The translations under genes and the position numbers were made by a program. Below are positions 34,992 to 45,900 of a stretch of DNA of 64,000 bases, piece by piece (within the stretch, counting starts at the first letter, position 1; each line of letters opens with the position of its first letter). Where the stretch lies: assembly GCF_017875765.1 (NCBI RefSeq), contig NZ_JAGGNA010000001.1, forward strand, positions 395,001 to 459,000, in the 5' to 3' direction. Source of the DNA: Flavobacterium sp. CG_23.5. Its GTDB lineage: Bacteria > Bacteroidota > Bacteroidia > Flavobacteriales > Flavobacteriaceae. A model generated the notes under the pieces. That model made no database searches, was not told the origin of the DNA, and saw nothing but the letters and a program-made list of their open reading frames with translations.

Positions 34992-37412
34992 CTATCTTAA
35001 ACTTGCGCCAAGTTCAGTTTCAAAATTCTTTTGTAATTTGTTCATTATTTTATCAATTTGCACATCCGTCAAGGTTTTTGAATTGTCTTGGATAATAAAG
35101 CTTAACGCATATGATTTTTTACCTTCCGGAAGATTCTGTCCTTCGTATACATCAAATAAATTAATGTCTTTCAATAGGGTTTTCTCCGTTTGTCGTGCAA
35201 TTGAATAAATACTGTCATAAGTTACATTTTGATCAATTAACAAAGCTAAATCTCTACGTACTTCTGGATATTTAGGAATCTCAGTATATTTTATTTTTGT
35301 TGAAATCATTTTTAGGACTAAGGCCCAATTGAAATCAGCAAAAAATACTTCTTGCTTTATTCCAAAACTTTTCAATATTGATTTTTTTACCACACCTAAT
35401 TCCACAAGAATTTCATCACCAAAACCAATAGCAATTCCTTCTGAAAATACATCAGAGGTAACTGGTAGATTTTGTGTTTTTTGAATACCTAATCTTGAAA
35501 GAATAGCGTTTACGTAACCCTTGAATAAAAAGAAATCAGAAGGTTTTTGCGCATTTGTCCAACTCTCTTGGTTTCTGTTTCCAGAAAGAAATAAGGTTAA
35601 ATGTTTACGTTCTTCATAACCTGAAGGCAAATTATGATATGTTTTTCCAAATTCAAATAATTTTAAATCGGAATTTTTACGATTGATATTGTATGAAATC
35701 GCTTCTAAGCCTGAAAATAATAAGGATTGACGCATTGTTGCCAAATCATTACTCAAAGGATTAAGCATGGTGACATTGTGCGCTGAATTTAAAACTTCAG
35801 AAAGCTCAACATACGATGCCGTAGTCAATGAATTGGCCATCATTTCATTAAAACCTTGCGAGTTCAATTGTGTGGCAACACTATTTTGTATTTTATAATC
35901 TTCGTTTCTTGGTGAGTTAGAAACAGTAGCATTTAATTTTTTAGAAAAATTAATATTGTTATAACCGTACACTCTTAGGATTTCTTCAATAACATCGATT
36001 TCTCTTTGAACATCGACACGGTAAGCAGGAATAGTTAATCCCAATCCGGCATCAGAAACACTATTTACTTTAATGTCCAAAGAAACTAAAATTTTCTTAA
36101 TAGTGTCTTTTGATATTTCCTGACCGATAATTTTATTAACATTACTGAAGTTTACAAAAACTGAAAAATCCTCAATTTTCTTTGGATACATATCAACCAT
36201 ATCCGAAGTAATTTCTCCGCCTGCCACTTCTTTAATTAATAAAGCAGCACGTTTCAATGCGTAAGCTGTAATTGTTGGGTCAATACCTCTTTCAAAACGA
36301 AATGAAGCATCAGTATTCAATTGATGTCTTTTTGCTGTTTTACGAATACTCACAGGATTAAAATAGGCACTTTCTAAGAAAATTGAATTAGTGTTTTCTG
36401 ATACTCCTGATTTTTTTCCTCCAAAAACTCCTGCAATGCACAAAGGTCCTTTTTCATCGCAAATCATCAAATCTTCTTCGTGCAATGTTCTTTCAACATC
36501 ATCGAGTGTAGTAAATTTAGTGCCTGCAGGAAGTGTTTGTACAATTATTTTTCCGTTTATTTTTGAAGCGTCAAAAGCGTGTAACGGCTGACCTAATTCG
36601 TGTAAAACATAATTAGTTACATCAATAATATTATTTTTTGGATTTAATCCAATAGCTTTTAATCGGTTTTGTAACCATTCTGGTGACGGTTTTATAGTAA
36701 TTCCAGAAATAGTGACACCACAATATCTAGGAGCCAGTTTAGACTCTTTTACATCAATGTCAATTTTCAATGTTCTTTTATCAACTCTAAAATTACTTAC
36801 TGAAGGAGTGATCAATTCAACACTCACGCCACTTTGTAACATTCCGGCTCTTAAATCACGGGCAGTCCCTAAATGACTCATTGCATCGGCACGATTAGGT
36901 GTCAACCCAATTTCGAATACTTCATCATTTTCAATTTTAAAAACTGTCGCGGCAGGAGTTCCCGCTTTTAGAGTATCGTCAAGAACCATAATTCCATCAT
37001 GACTTTCACCGAGACCTAATTCATCTTCGGCGCAAATCATTCCGTGACTTTCCTGTCCTCGTATTTTTCCTTTTTTAATCGAAAAAGCAACACCATCTTT
37101 ATCATATAATGTTGTACCAATGGTAGCTACCGGTACTTTTTGTCCTGCGGCCACATTACTGGCGCCACAAACAATTTGAACTGGAATCCCATCACCTAAA
37201 TCAACTGTTGTTATTTTTAGTCTGTCCGCATCGGGATGTTGAATACAGGTAAGCACATGTCCTACAACAATGCCTTCTAGTCCGCCTTTTACCGATTGGT
37301 ATTTTTCAACAATTTCTACTTCAAGACCTAAATCTGTTAGTAGCGCTGCTGTTTCTTCGGATTTCCAGTCAATTTTAATGAATTGTTTTAACCAGTTGTA
37401 AGATATTTTCAT
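34992..37412 (-). CDS. pheT: Phenylalanine--tRNA ligase beta subunit
   Basis: 806 residues, full length. The N-terminal tRNA-binding OB fold (GIVVGHVLTCIQHPDADRLK) is followed by the B3/B4 editing domain and the B5 domain (ISKDTIKKILVSLDIKV). The catalytic-like core and the C-terminal FDX-ACB domain follow (YPEVRRDLALLIDQNVTYDS). It pairs with PheS to charge tRNA-Phe and edits mischarged Tyr. PheS is not adjacent in this window, as is common in Bacteroidota. Single gene with a strong terminator. Confidence 0.98.
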   Translation of the reverse strand: MKISYNWLKQFIKIDWKSEETAALLTDLGLEVEIVEKYQSVKGGLEGIVVGHVLTCIQHPDADRLKITTVDLGDGIPVQIVCGASNVAAGQKVPVATIGTTLYDKDGVAFSIKKGKIRGQESHGMICAEDELGLGESHDGIMVLDDTLKAGTPAATVFKIENDEVFEIGLTPNRADAMSHLGTARDLRAGMLQSGVSVELITPSVSNFRVDKRTLKIDIDVKESKLAPRYCGVTISGITIKPSPEWLQNRLKAIGLNPKNNIIDVTNYVLHELGQPLHAFDASKINGKIIVQTLPAGTKFTTLDDVERTLHEEDLMICDEKGPLCIAGVFGGKKSGVSENTNSIFLESAYFNPVSIRKTAKRHQLNTDASFRFERGIDPTITAYALKRAALLIKEVAGGEITSDMVDMYPKKIEDFSVFVNFSNVNKIIGQEISKDTIKKILVSLDIKVNSVSDAGLGLTIPAYRVDVQREIDVIEEILRVYGYNNINFSKKLNATVSNSPRNEDYKIQNSVATQLNSQGFNEMMANSLTTASYVELSEVLNSAHNVTMLNPLSNDLATMRQSLLFSGLEAISYNINRKNSDLKLFEFGKTYHNLPSGYEERKHLTLFLSGNRNQESWTNAQKPSDFFLFKGYVNAILSRLGIQKTQNLPVTSDVFSEGIAIGFGDEILVELGVVKKSILKSFGIKQEVFFADFNWALVLKMISTKIKYTEIPKYPEVRRDLALLIDQNVTYDSIYSIARQTEKTLLKDINLFDVYEGQNLPEGKKSYALSFIIQDNSKTLTDVQIDKIMNKLQKNFETELGASLR

Positions 37413-37646
37413 CTGTCAATTTTAATGAGAATGCAAATATAAGGATTGCAGGTTGGAGTAAGAAACAATTTTTTTGGTTTTTTATAACTGATTTATCACA
37501 TTTTACTGTTATTAAAAATAAGAATTTACTAGTTTTAAATATAAATATATAAGAATTAAATAATAAAATAACGTTAAAAAAACACATATGAAAATTTAAT
37601 GCTATCACTTGAATGAATTGTGCTATTCGAATGACTTGAATGATCC

Positions 37647-37654
37647 TAAATTTG
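37647..37654 (+). promoter_or_regulatory. Candidate -7 box for the aldehyde dehydrogenase
   Basis: TAAATTTG matches TAnnTTTG and lies 23 bases before ATG 37678. It falls inside the longer frame that opens at TTG 37609, supporting the ATG as the real start. A -33 TTG at ideal spacing was not found. Confidence 0.4.
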
Positions 37655-37677
37655 AGAAAATAAAAAATTATAACGAT

Positions 37678-39183
37678 ATGAATAACGTAGTTAAAAGACC
37701 TGAATTTAAGGCAAAATATGACAATTATATAGGAGGGAATTTCGTTGCACCAATCGGCGGACAATATTTTGATGTTGTTTCTCCAATCGATGGAAAAGTA
37801 TTCACAAGGGCGGCACATTCAACTAAAGTGGATATTGATTTAGCTGTTGATAAAGCGCATGAAGCTTTTCAAACATGGGGAAAAACATCTGTTACAGAAC
37901 GAAGTAATTTATTGAATAAAATTGCTCAGGTAATGGAAGATAATCTAGAATATCTTGCTACCGTTGAAACTATTGATAACGGAAAGGCGATTCGAGAGAC
38001 TTTAGCAGCCGATATGCCTTTGGCAATTGACCATTTTAGATATTTTGCAGGAGTAATTCGCGCTGAGGAAAGTTCGATTGCTGAGCTGGATTCGCAAACT
38101 GTTTCTATTGCTTTAAGTGAACCATTGGGTGTAATTGCCCAAATTATTCCTTGGAATTTTCCAATTTTAATGGCGATTTGGAAATTAGCACCAGCATTAG
38201 CAGCAGGAAATACAGTTGTCCTAAAACCAGCGGAAAGCACGCCAATCTCTATTTTGGTATTGATGGAATTAATAGGCGATATTCTTCCTCCGGGAGTTGT
38301 AAATATTGTCAATGGTTTTGGTGCGGAGCTGGGAAGAGCTTTGGTTACCAACAAAAAAGTGTCAAAAGCTGCCTTTACAGGTTCTACGCCAACCGGTCGT
38401 TTAGTGATGCAATATGCCACAGAAAATATTATTCCCGTAACACTAGAATTAGGGGGAAAATCTCCAAATATTTTCATGAAATCCGTTGGTGATGCTGATG
38501 ATGATTTCTTTGACAAAGCGATTGAAGGCGCCGTAATGTTTGCCTTAAATCAAGGAGAAATTTGTACGTGTCCTTCTCGATTATTAGTCCATGAAGACAT
38601 CTACGAAAAATTTATTGCTCGAGTAATCGAAAGAACTGCGGCAATCAAAATGGGTAATCCATTGGACAGAACCACGATGATGGGAGCACAGACTTCATTG
38701 GTGCAAAAAGAAAAAATCCTTAGTTATATTAAATTAGGAAAAGAAGAAGGTGCCGAAGTATTAACTGGCGGTGAAGAAAACCATATGGAAGGGGATTTTG
38801 CGGGTGGTTATTATATCAAACCAACGCTTTTCAAAGGGAATAATAAAATGCGTATTTTTCAGGAAGAAATCTTCGGACCTGTTTTAGCTGTTACCACTTT
38901 TAAAACAACGGAAGAAGCTATTGCTATTGCAAATGATTCGATGTACGGTTTGGGAGCAGGAGTTTGGACGCGTGATGCACACGAAATTTATCAGGTTCCA
39001 AGAGCCATTCAATCTGGTCGTGTGTGGATTAATCAATACCATTCTTATCCTGCAGGAGCTCCTTTTGGAGGGTACAAACAATCAGGGATTGGTCGTGAAA
39101 ACCATAAAATGATGCTGGGACATTATCGTCAGATAAAAAATATGCTGATTTCTTATGATAAAAAGAAATTGGGTTTCTTTTAG
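37678..39183 (+). CDS. NAD-dependent aldehyde dehydrogenase, AldB/ExaC type
   Basis: 501 residues from ATG 37678; a TTG at 37609 would add 23 residues not typical of the family. Oxidises aldehydes to acids with NAD(P). Key residues are IIPWNFP (cofactor entry), FTGSTPTG (Rossmann turn), the general base E257 in ELGGKSP, and the catalytic C296 in [11 protein letters not shown]. The CTCPSR form is that of the AldB/ExaC acetaldehyde/chloroacetaldehyde group. This group is regularly coupled to a DUF779 gene, exactly as here. A hairpin lies between the two genes. A convergent AraC-type gene follows and may be the regulator. Confidence 0.94.
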   Translation: MNNVVKRPEFKAKYDNYIGGNFVAPIGGQYFDVVSPIDGKVFTRAAHSTKVDIDLAVDKAHEAFQTWGKTSVTERSNLLNKIAQVMEDNLEYLATVETIDNGKAIRETLAADMPLAIDHFRYFAGVIRAEESSIAELDSQTVSIALSEPLGVIAQIIPWNFPILMAIWKLAPALAAGNTVVLKPAESTPISILVLMELIGDILPPGVVNIVNGFGAELGRALVTNKKVSKAAFTGSTPTGRLVMQYATENIIPVTLELGGKSPNIFMKSVGDADDDFFDKAIEGAVMFALNQGEICTCPSRLLVHEDIYEKFIARVIERTAAIKMGNPLDRTTMMGAQTSLVQKEKILSYIKLGKEEGAEVLTGGEENHMEGDFAGGYYIKPTLFKGNNKMRIFQEEIFGPVLAVTTFKTTEEAIAIANDSMYGLGAGVWTRDAHEIYQVPRAIQSGRVWINQYHSYPAGAPFGGYKQSGIGRENHKMMLGHYRQIKNMLISYDKKKLGFF

Positions 39184-39208
39184 TAGTTATAGATTATTGG
39201 TTAATGGT

Positions 39209-39246
39209 AAACCTGACAGATTGTATGATTTGTCAGGTTTTATTTT
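39209..39246 (+). terminator. Intercistronic hairpin between ALDH and DUF779 genes
   Basis: A perfect 10-base stem (39209-39218 with 39231-39240; AAACCTGACA and its complement) with a 12-base loop and a T-rich tail. It lies within the 75-base gap of an otherwise likely operon, so it may attenuate DUF779 expression. Confidence 0.65.
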
Positions 39247-39258
39247 AAATTTAAAAAA

Positions 39259-39633
39259 ATGACAAAAAGACTCGATGCCACAGAAAAAGCAATAGAATTA
39301 ATCAAAATATTACAGGAAAAACATGGTGATTTGATGTTTTATCAGGCCGGAGGATGTTGTGAAGGAACACAGCCCCAATGTTTTGAAAAAGGCGGATTTT
39401 ACCAGCGATTTGGAGATGTATGCATTGGAAGTATTGAAGATACTGAATTCTGGGTAGATAAGGATCTATTCGAATATTGGAAACATGCTCATTTTACTTT
39501 GGATGTAATTGATGCCTTTGGAGTAGGAGGTTTTTCTTTGGAAACACCACTGAAAAAAACATTCCGAATTGAATACCGGATTTTTACTCCCGAAGAAGAA
39601 CAATCGCTTGAGCCTTTAAAATATATTGAATAA
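39259..39633 (+). CDS. DUF779 domain-containing protein (ALDH-associated)
   Basis: 124 residues, matching DUF779 by its cysteine motifs (QAGGCCEGTQPQCFEKGGFY) and GVGGFSLETPL. The family is found mainly next to AldB/ExaC-type aldehyde dehydrogenases. The conserved cysteines suggest metal binding or a redox/maturation role for the dehydrogenase, but I know of no settled function. It follows the ALDH by 75 bases with a hairpin in the gap. Its stop lies 2 bases from the stop of the convergent AraC gene. Confidence 0.9.
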   Translation: MTKRLDATEKAIELIKILQEKHGDLMFYQAGGCCEGTQPQCFEKGGFYQRFGDVCIGSIEDTEFWVDKDLFEYWKHAHFTLDVIDAFGVGGFSLETPLKKTFRIEYRIFTPEEEQSLEPLKYIE

Positions 39634-39635
39634 AT

Positions 39636-40562
39636 CTAGTTTACTATATATAACAATTGATACTGCTTTGGTGTAATTCCTTCGTGTTTTTTAAACAAAC
39701 GGATGAAATAATTGGAATCTTCAAATCCGGATAAGTAGCAAACTTCATTGATTTGTATTGTTGGATTTTTGAGCAATTGTTTGGCGCATCTTATCTTTTC
39801 GCTGATTACAAATTCTATCGGACTCATCCCTAATTCTCTTTTGAAAAGTCTATAGAAAGAAGTGGTACTCATACATGCTTTTTCGCTCAAATGTTTCATG
39901 CTGATATTTTCCTTCAAATTCAATCGGATGAATTCTACGACTTGTGTGATGGGATTTTTTGGATCCGTAAATAAACCATCATCAATCGCTTTTGCAGTTT
40001 GCGTTTGAATAATTCGAATTAATAATTCCTGTAAAGTCAAATCGGCCAAAGCATCTTTGGTAATCGAAGTGCTCATGCATTCTTTAATCAGTTTATTTAT
40101 TGTTGTTGCCAATTCTACATTATTGTAAAAAAAATAATTCTGATAATTCAAATGCCAAAATTGTGAATTCCCTTCCTTTGGATACCGTTCGTTTAAAAAT
40201 TGTAGCGTATCGGTAATTTTAGTTTGGTCGATCGCCAAAGCCAGACACTGCGTAGGATTGCTTTTTGTGGCTTCGGGAAAATCGATCTTCATTTCAACAT
40301 TAGATGGAATAACAACGGTTTCACCTGGTAAGTATTCAAACGAAGGATCGTCAAAAAGATGCATTACTTTTTTACCTCTTAACATACTTGTCACTACCAA
40401 ATCATTAAATTTTAATGGAACTAAGGCCGAAGATTCATAAGTTTCAAAAAGATTCAGTTCACAATGATTTAGAGAATAAACAGTTCTGTTTTCTACTAAT
40501 GTTTTTAACGATTTCTCGTTCGATAAATGAGGTGGATTTATAAAAGCACGCTTGTTATTCAT
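39636..40562 (-). CDS. AraC family transcriptional regulator
   Basis: 308 residues. The C-terminal ~100 residues are a double helix-turn-helix of AraC/XylS type (SEKACMSTTSFYRLFKRELG, then EVCYLSGFEDSNYFIRLFKK and GITPKQYQ). The N-terminal two thirds form a cupin-like sensor domain (YLPGETVVIPSNVEMKIDFP). It is convergent with the aldehyde dehydrogenase-DUF779 pair, with a 2-base gap. Control of that pair is a reasonable guess from position, but no operator repeats were identified upstream of the ALDH. Confidence 0.92.
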   Translation of the reverse strand: MNNKRAFINPPHLSNEKSLKTLVENRTVYSLNHCELNLFETYESSALVPLKFNDLVVTSMLRGKKVMHLFDDPSFEYLPGETVVIPSNVEMKIDFPEATKSNPTQCLALAIDQTKITDTLQFLNERYPKEGNSQFWHLNYQNYFFYNNVELATTINKLIKECMSTSITKDALADLTLQELLIRIIQTQTAKAIDDGLFTDPKNPITQVVEFIRLNLKENISMKHLSEKACMSTTSFYRLFKRELGMSPIEFVISEKIRCAKQLLKNPTIQINEVCYLSGFEDSNYFIRLFKKHEGITPKQYQLLYIVN

Positions 40563-40635
40563 AGTTTCAAACTTAAAGAAGGCAAAGTCTAAATTTAATG
40601 AAAATAATTAGAACCGGAACACAGTTTAACAAATT

Positions 40636-41499
40636 TTAAATTAACTCTTCTATGTGTTTTTTAATATTTTCGGCAATTTTATGAGTAGGCAAATCATTTT
40701 CATCATTTCCAAAAGGATCTTCAATTTCCTCTGCAATTAACTCTAAACTGGCCAAAACATAAAAAATAAAAACCACAACTGGTGCTACATAATAACCTAG
40801 ACTAAAAGAATATCCAAACGGTAAAGTCATTACGTAAAAAAAGATGAACTTTTTAAGAAAAGCACTGTAAGAGTAGGGAATAGGAGTGTTTTTGATTCTC
40901 TCGCAAGCACCACAAATTTCAGTGAATGATAATACTTCGGCATTTAAAATAATTAATTGGTCTCCAGTAATCTTTTTGGAAACATATAAATCATTTATTT
41001 TTTGAAATAATATTTTCGCAACCTGATTGGGCCTGTGTTTGTGATGATCAATTTCTAAATCTACATCATCAAATAATTGCTTTCCAGTTTCCTCGTCTTT
41101 TAAATGTTTGTTTAAAATGGAAGCATAAGTGGGAATTATTTTCCTGAAAAAAGCCCGATCTTTTTCATCTGCTAAAATTACGGAAAGTTTGATGGCTAAA
41201 TTACGACTATTATTAACTAAGCTTCCCCACATTTTTCTTCCTTCCCACCAACGGTCATAGGCAGTATTAGTTCTGAAAACGAGTAATAACGAAATCACAA
41301 AACCCAACATTCCGTGCATGATGGTGATGTTTTTTACATAACTGTCATCAGAAAGTTGCCAATATTCAACTTCTAAGTAACCGATAATTCCAGCATAAGC
41401 GCCTATGGCAAGCATAATTGGAAACAAAGTTCGAAAAGTATCCGCTTTGTGAAAACGAAAGATAAAAGTAAACCAGTCCTTAGTATTGTATGAAATCAT
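40636..41499 (-). CDS. Bestrophin-like membrane protein (bestrophin/UPF0187)
   Basis: 287 residues with about four membrane segments. The motif VFRTNTAYDRWWEGRKMWGSL is diagnostic of bacterial bestrophin homologues, as is YYVAPVVVFIFYVLASLELIAEEIEDPFG near the end. Bacterial bestrophins such as Klebsiella KpBest form pentameric ion channels (cation-selective in KpBest). The start lies 29 bases after the TolC-family stop, so it may be the last gene of the RND efflux operon. No function in efflux is known, and the link is by position only. Confidence 0.9.
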   Translation of the reverse strand: MISYNTKDWFTFIFRFHKADTFRTLFPIMLAIGAYAGIIGYLEVEYWQLSDDSYVKNITIMHGMLGFVISLLLVFRTNTAYDRWWEGRKMWGSLVNNSRNLAIKLSVILADEKDRAFFRKIIPTYASILNKHLKDEETGKQLFDDVDLEIDHHKHRPNQVAKILFQKINDLYVSKKITGDQLIILNAEVLSFTEICGACERIKNTPIPYSYSAFLKKFIFFYVMTLPFGYSFSLGYYVAPVVVFIFYVLASLELIAEEIEDPFGNDENDLPTHKIAENIKKHIEELI

Positions 41500-41528
41500 T
41501 TTGGGCTAAAATTTTATACAAAATTAAA

Positions 41529-42842
41529 TTAAAAACTAAGACTTCCCGCTAATTCTTTTAGCGCAATTTCAGATAATTTAGCTTGGAATTGGGCATTGCT
41601 ATAACGCACTTTTGCATTTACGTAATTTAATTGTGCGGTCCTAAATTCTAAAGTTGTTATGGTTCCAATTCTAAATTTGTCTAAAGTGATATTTAGATTT
41701 TGTTTAGCAATAGCTGCATTTTTTTCTTCTAAAGCAATTAATTCTAGATTCGTTAAATAGGTTTGATAGGATGTGGCTAATTCCGAATTTAATGTCTGAT
41801 TTTGCTGATTCACTGCCATTTGAGAATTCTCGATTTGAATTTTAGCGATTTTTTCATTTCGGTTTTGTGTAAATCCGTCAAATAAATTCATTGAAGCACT
41901 AAAACCATAATTGAGCCCTCTGGCAGATGATTGTGTGGTAAAACCAAGACTGGATTGGCTTTCAGCAAAATTATAACCGCTATTAACTTTAACTGTTGGA
42001 TATCGTGTCGCTTTTATTTGTTTCAATTGCAATTCTGAGACTCTTTTATTGATGATTTGAGATTCCAATTGCGGATTTTGTTTTTCTGCTAAAGCCGTCA
42101 GTTCAGGAAGCAATAATTGAGAATCAACAATAATTGCATCAACCACAATAAAATTAGTTTTCGCATCTCTGGCAAGTATTTGATTCAATAAAATTTTAGT
42201 ATTTGCATACAATTCTTTTTGTCTTAAAACGGTAACTCTGTCGGTGTTTAAATCAACTTGTGCATTCAAAACTTCCAATTTTGATGCTTTTCCAATACTA
42301 AACCGATTCTGTGCCAAAGTCAGTCTTTGATTTGAAATTACAATTGTCGAATCTAGCGCTACCAATTGTTGCTGTTGTTGCACCAAATCAAAATAGGCAG
42401 CATGAACATCACTTATTTTTGTAATTATAGTAAGTTTTAACTGGGCTTCACTTAATTTTTGTAACTCTTTTAATTGTTCCAGTTTGGCAAACATTTTGAA
42501 ACCATCAAAAATCGTCCAATCTAAACCGACACCGTAATTTAAACTATTACTTTTCGCATTATTAAGCGTATTAACAGTTCCGTCGGTTCGTGTTTGTGAC
42601 AGATTTTGAATTGCATTATTATCAACAATAGTGGCAGTTGCCTTAGGTAACATTCCCGCATTTCCGGTGGTTACATTTGTTTTATTGATCAGTAAATTAT
42701 TGGAAGCAATTTTGATTTCATAATTGTTTTCTAATGCGATTTTTACCGCATCTTCTAAGGTTAGAACTTCTTGTGCATTTGTTTTTGCAACAAAAAAGAG
42801 TAATAGAATCAAACTTCGAAACAGTATTTTGGTATTTATCAT
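41529..42842 (-). CDS. TolC family outer membrane efflux protein
   Basis: 437 residues from ATG 42842, where a signal peptide begins (MINTKILFRSLILLLFFVAKTNAQ). An in-frame TTG 21 bases upstream is unlikely. The mature protein has two TolC repeats of long amphipathic helices (LTLEDAVKIALENNYEIKIA; later NITLDKFRIGTITTLEFRTA). It forms the outer-membrane duct of a tripartite pump. It is third in an adaptor-pump-TolC operon, 110 bases after the RND gene. Confidence 0.94.
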   Translation of the reverse strand: MINTKILFRSLILLLFFVAKTNAQEVLTLEDAVKIALENNYEIKIASNNLLINKTNVTTGNAGMLPKATATIVDNNAIQNLSQTRTDGTVNTLNNAKSNSLNYGVGLDWTIFDGFKMFAKLEQLKELQKLSEAQLKLTIITKISDVHAAYFDLVQQQQQLVALDSTIVISNQRLTLAQNRFSIGKASKLEVLNAQVDLNTDRVTVLRQKELYANTKILLNQILARDAKTNFIVVDAIIVDSQLLLPELTALAEKQNPQLESQIINKRVSELQLKQIKATRYPTVKVNSGYNFAESQSSLGFTTQSSARGLNYGFSASMNLFDGFTQNRNEKIAKIQIENSQMAVNQQNQTLNSELATSYQTYLTNLELIALEEKNAAIAKQNLNITLDKFRIGTITTLEFRTAQLNYVNAKVRYSNAQFQAKLSEIALKELAGSLSF

Positions 42843-42920
42843 AATTATATTTTTTGGACCCAAATTGATTTTGTCGAAATTACTTTAAACTAATTTTATA
42901 TAAAAAAATCATGTAAATTT

Positions 42921-42945
42921 GTTCAATCTGCGTCATCTGTGTTCC
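42921..42945. repeat. Short repeat-like segment between the RND and TolC genes
   Basis: On the minus strand this reads GGAACACAGATGACGCAGAT then TGAAC. It resembles ACACGGAT...ACGCAGATTGAA at 49671-49704, upstream of recG. Such ACACGGAT/CGCAGATTGAA stretches look like remnants of a dispersed intergenic repeat. Confidence 0.4.
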
Positions 42946-42952
42946 ATTTAAA

Positions 42953-45900
42953 TTATTTTACTTCCTTTTCATATTCTTCAATATGATCAAATTCAGGATA
43001 ATGCTTTCTGGCTTTAGACCACATTAAATACATAGCCGGAATTACAAATAAGGTTAAAACCAATGAGAAAATAGTTCCACCCACGATGACAACTCCCATT
43101 CCAATTCTACTAGTTGAAGCGGCGCCAAGTGACATTGCAATAGGTAAAGCCCCTAGTGAAATGGCCAAACTGGTCATTAAAATTGGTCGCAATCGTGCTT
43201 CCGAAGCTTCTAAAATTGCATCCAATTTCGATTTTCCCTGTTCTCGGAGCTGATTGGCAAATTCGACTATCAGAATTCCATTTTTGGTTACCAAACCAAT
43301 TAACATTATGGTTCCAATTTGGCTAAATATATTCCAAGTCTGGTCAAACAGCCATAAAGAGAATAAAGCTCCCGCAACAGCCATTGGCACCGTTAAAATA
43401 ATAATAAAAGGATCGATAAAGCTTTCAAATTGTGCGGCCAAAATCAAGAAGATTAATATCAAAGCTAATCCAAATGCGAAAGATGTATTTGAACTACTCT
43501 CCACAAAATCTCTGGATTCTCCTCCCAAATCGGTGGTAAAAGTATCATCTAAAACTTTTGCTTTTATTTCATTCATCGCGTCAATTCCATCGCTGATACT
43601 TTTGCCTGGAGCAAGACCCGCAGAAACTGTTGCCGACATATATCGGTTATTATGGTATAATTGCGGAGGATTACTTTTTTCCTCAATTGTAACAACATTA
43701 TCCATTTGGATTAATTCGCCTTTATTATTTTTGACAAACATTGAGGTCAAATCCAACGGTTTGGAACGGTCTTTTTGATCAAATTGTCCAATAACTTGGT
43801 ATTGTTTTCCATTTCTCATAAAATAACCAAATCGTTGACCGCTCAATGATAGCTGCAAAGTTTGGGCGATATCAATTACAGATATTCCTAAACTTTCGGC
43901 TTTTTCACGATCGATAGTTACATTGATTTCCGGCTTGTTGAATTTTAAATTAACATCACTAACGGCAAAAGTTTGGTTTTTTCCCACTTCATCCATAAAC
44001 ACAGGAATTTTTTCACGCAATTTTTCGAAATTAGGTGCTTGAATAATGTATTGAATGGGTAAACCACCACGTCTGTTTACTGCAATTGTAGGCTGTTCGA
44101 TTACCGATGTTTTAGCATCTGGATATTTCTTGGTCCACTTGGTTAATTTATCAGCAATTTCTTTTTGAGAATCTTTTCTTTCATTTGGTTCAACCAAGGA
44201 TACACGAATAAAACCACTATTTACGGAGGAAGATCCAAAACCGGGAGAAGTGATTACCAAGCTGACTTTTTTTCCAGGAATAGAATCATCTACTAATTTA
44301 GATATTTCTTGCATGAAACGGTCGGTGTATTCATAGGAGGAACCTTCGGGTGTTGTCATACGCATTACAAATCCACTTCGGTCATCGTATGGTGCCGTTT
44401 CTTTTTGAATTAAATTAAAAAATAAATAAATCAAACCAAAACAAGCAATCAAAATAGGAAAGCTCAACCATTTTCTTTTCATAAAACGTGTCAAAGCACT
44501 AGCATAACCACTGTTTAGTCTTTGAAAATAAGGTTCTGTTTTAATATAGAATTTAGATTTTTTTTGCTCTCCGCCTTTCATCAAGTAAGCGTTTAGCATA
44601 GGGGTTAAAGTCAGGGAAACAAAAGCAGATATTAATACTGCCGCACCAATGACCACGCCAAATTCCCTGAACAGTCGACCGACAAATCCTTCTAGAAAAA
44701 TTACAGGAAGAAATACCGCTGCCAAGGTTATCGAAATGGAGATTACGGCAAAAAAGATTTCATTCGAGCCCTTAATTGCGGCTTCAATTGGTGACATTCC
44801 TTCTTCTACTTTTTTGAAAATATTCTCGGTGACTACAATTCCGTCATCAACTACAAGTCCTGTGGCGAGAACAATTGCCAATAAAGTCAACACATTTATC
44901 GAAAACCCAAAAAGCCACATAATAAAGAAAGTAGCAATTAAGGAAACGGGAATGTCGATTAAAGGTCTAAAAGCAATAGCCCAATCTCTAAAGAATAAAT
45001 AGATAATCAGAATAACCAAAATGATTGAAATCCCCAATGTTTCGGCTACTTCAATAACTGATTTTTTTACAAATATGGTATTATCTATGGCAATGTTTAA
45101 CTTGATATCTTTCGGTAAATCTTTTTTTAATTTTTCAAATTCTTTATAAAATGCCGCCGAAATATCTAAATAGTTAGCACCTGGTAAAGGAACAATGGCA
45201 ACACCAACTAATGGCGTTCCCGACTGTGTCATTTTAGTTTCTAAATTTTCAGCACCAATACTTGCTGTTCCAATATCGCTTAAACGGACTATTTTTTCTC
45301 CTTCGGAACGAATAATTATATTGTTAAATTCTTCGGATGTAGAAAGATTTCCAACTGTTTTAACTGTGAGTTCCGTATTGGCACCAGTCAATTTACCAGA
45401 AGGTAATTCCACATTTTGTTTGATCAGCGCTTCACGAACTTCTGAAACAGTGCATCCATAAGACGCTAATTTCACCGGATCAATCCACAAACGCATTGCA
45501 TATCTTTTTTGTCCCCAAATTTGCACACCGCTTACGCCAGGAATTGTTTCTAATCGTTGTGCAATTACGTTTTCGGCATAGTCACTTAAGGCCAATGCAT
45601 CTCTGGAATCACTTTGTACCGTCATCGAAATAATAGCATCGCCATTGGCATCAGCCTTAGAAACTACTGGTGGTGCATCAATATCTTGCGGTAAACTACG
45701 AACGGCTTGAGAAACTTTATCACGAACGTCGTTTGCAGCTTCTTCCAGATTTTTATCGAGATTAAATTCGATTGTAATATTGCTGCTTCCTTGTGCGCTT
45801 GACGAAGTTACATTTCGAATTCCGTCAATTGAATTGATCGCTTTTTCAAGAGGCTCCGTAATTTGGGATTCGATAATATCTGCATTTGCTCCGGTATAAT

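Noticed and set aside
37926..38516. Long minus-strand frame (196 codons) inside the aldehyde dehydrogenase
   Set aside because: It lies wholly antisense to a clearly coding ALDH; the open frame follows from codon bias in the real gene.
43254..43778. Plus-strand frame (174 codons) inside the RND pump gene
   Set aside because: Antisense shadow of a well-supported RND transporter; no motif or start signal.
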